Assembly (NCBI GenBank): GCA_018500075.1
Contig: JAHBAN010000142.1
Location: 1-22,068, forward strand
Direction of reading: 5' to 3'
From: Flavobacteriia bacterium
Lineage (GTDB): Bacteria > Bacteroidota > Bacteroidia > Flavobacteriales > Flavobacteriaceae
DNA length: 22,068 bases
Shown here piece after piece: positions 21,923 to 22,068 of this stretch. A program made the translations under genes and the position numbers. Below the pieces are notes generated by a model, which saw only the letters and a list, made by a program, of their open reading frames with translations, ran no database searches and was not told where the DNA came from. The first letter of the stretch is position 1, and each line of letters starts with the position of its first letter.

Positions 21923-22068
21923 GAGGCTTGGCGAACTGCAGAAGCCAAGTCAACCCGAACCGCGCCCAAGCCCACACCAAAAGACCAAACACCAAGACCG
22001 GCCAACAAGATCGGCCAAAACCCAAAAAAACGCCCCGCCCCCTTTTGCAAATCCGCACAGCCCCCCAA
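21894..22068 (-). other. Possible end of a small membrane protein gene or noncoding region at contig edge
   Basis: Two minus-strand frames stay open to the right edge. The one ending at the TAG at 21894 gives a hydrophobic helix (CWPVLVFGLLVWAWARFGL) followed by TWLLQFAKPHGDRIGATA, which could be the C-terminus of a short membrane protein or a peptide from a GTG at about 22058. The sequence is G/T-biased on that strand with a seven-T run, has no ribosome site, and could equally be untranslated leader. No family was recognised. Confidence 0.25.

Noticed and set aside
21880..22068. Minus-strand reading frame ending at 21880 (62 codons)
   Set aside because: It passes through the tandem repeats into an Arg-rich tail, has no ribosome site at the edge and no motif; the alternative frame ending at 21894 looks slightly more protein-like but is also weak.

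Overview
The window looks like a chromosomal contig end from an alphaproteobacterium of the Rhodobacteraceae (Roseobacter group). This is judged from GC-rich coding sequence, tightly packed short operons, an XdhA/XdhB/XdhC arrangement of the Rhodobacter type, the hemC-hemE-hemF neighbourhood, a DUF5665 gene, and protein sequences of roseobacter character. No database search was possible, so this is recognition, not a computed assignment. The first 19 bases are identical to the Tn5/Nextera mosaic end and are almost certainly library adapter; genuine sequence starts at about base 20.

Layout. (20-1399, minus) a class I glutamine amidotransferase-like protein translationally coupled to a DMT/EamA transporter that runs off the left edge. 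(1583-2296, plus) a secreted SGNH hydrolase. (2349-2673, minus) rpsO with a good intrinsic terminator. (2873-5664, minus) hemC followed closely by DUF1643, DUF5665 and a membrane-anchored RTX-repeat gene. (5763-6797, plus) hemE, divergent from hemC. (6841-9957, minus) clpS, an RsmC-like methyltransferase, an SDR-fold protein lacking the catalytic Tyr and Lys, and hemF. (9985-10179) a gene-free stretch with a strong -10-like box and a stack of hairpins that looks like a dispersed Rhodobacteraceae repeat.

(10180-18481, minus) a complete purine-salvage/catabolism operon: xdhA-xdhB-xdhC-guaD-hyi-like-ade, with overlapping or nearly touching genes throughout. Adenine and guanine deaminases feed hypoxanthine and xanthine to xanthine dehydrogenase, XdhC matures the molybdenum cofactor of that enzyme, and the hydroxypyruvate isomerase-like protein probably handles the C2/C3 carbon released later as glyoxylate. 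A LysR regulator (18632-19537, plus) is divergent from xdhA; the shared intergenic region carries a perfect T-N11-A palindrome and an 11-bp direct repeat with a 32-bp period.

(19534-20431) a CueR-type MerR regulator is divergent from a small c-type cytochrome, and between them lies a textbook MerR-type promoter with a 19-bp spacer and dyad. This predicts a copper-inducible cytochrome c, the most interesting regulatory arrangement here. (20488-21868, minus) an unrecognised 126-residue protein coupled to a divergent GAPDH paralogue, preceded by a 14-bp triple tandem repeat. No tRNA, rRNA, CRISPR, insertion sequence or prophage was seen, and no wholly new system is evident; the items worth a second look are the CueR-cytochrome pair, the catalytically stripped SDR, the RTX/DUF5665 pair and the hairpin repeat.
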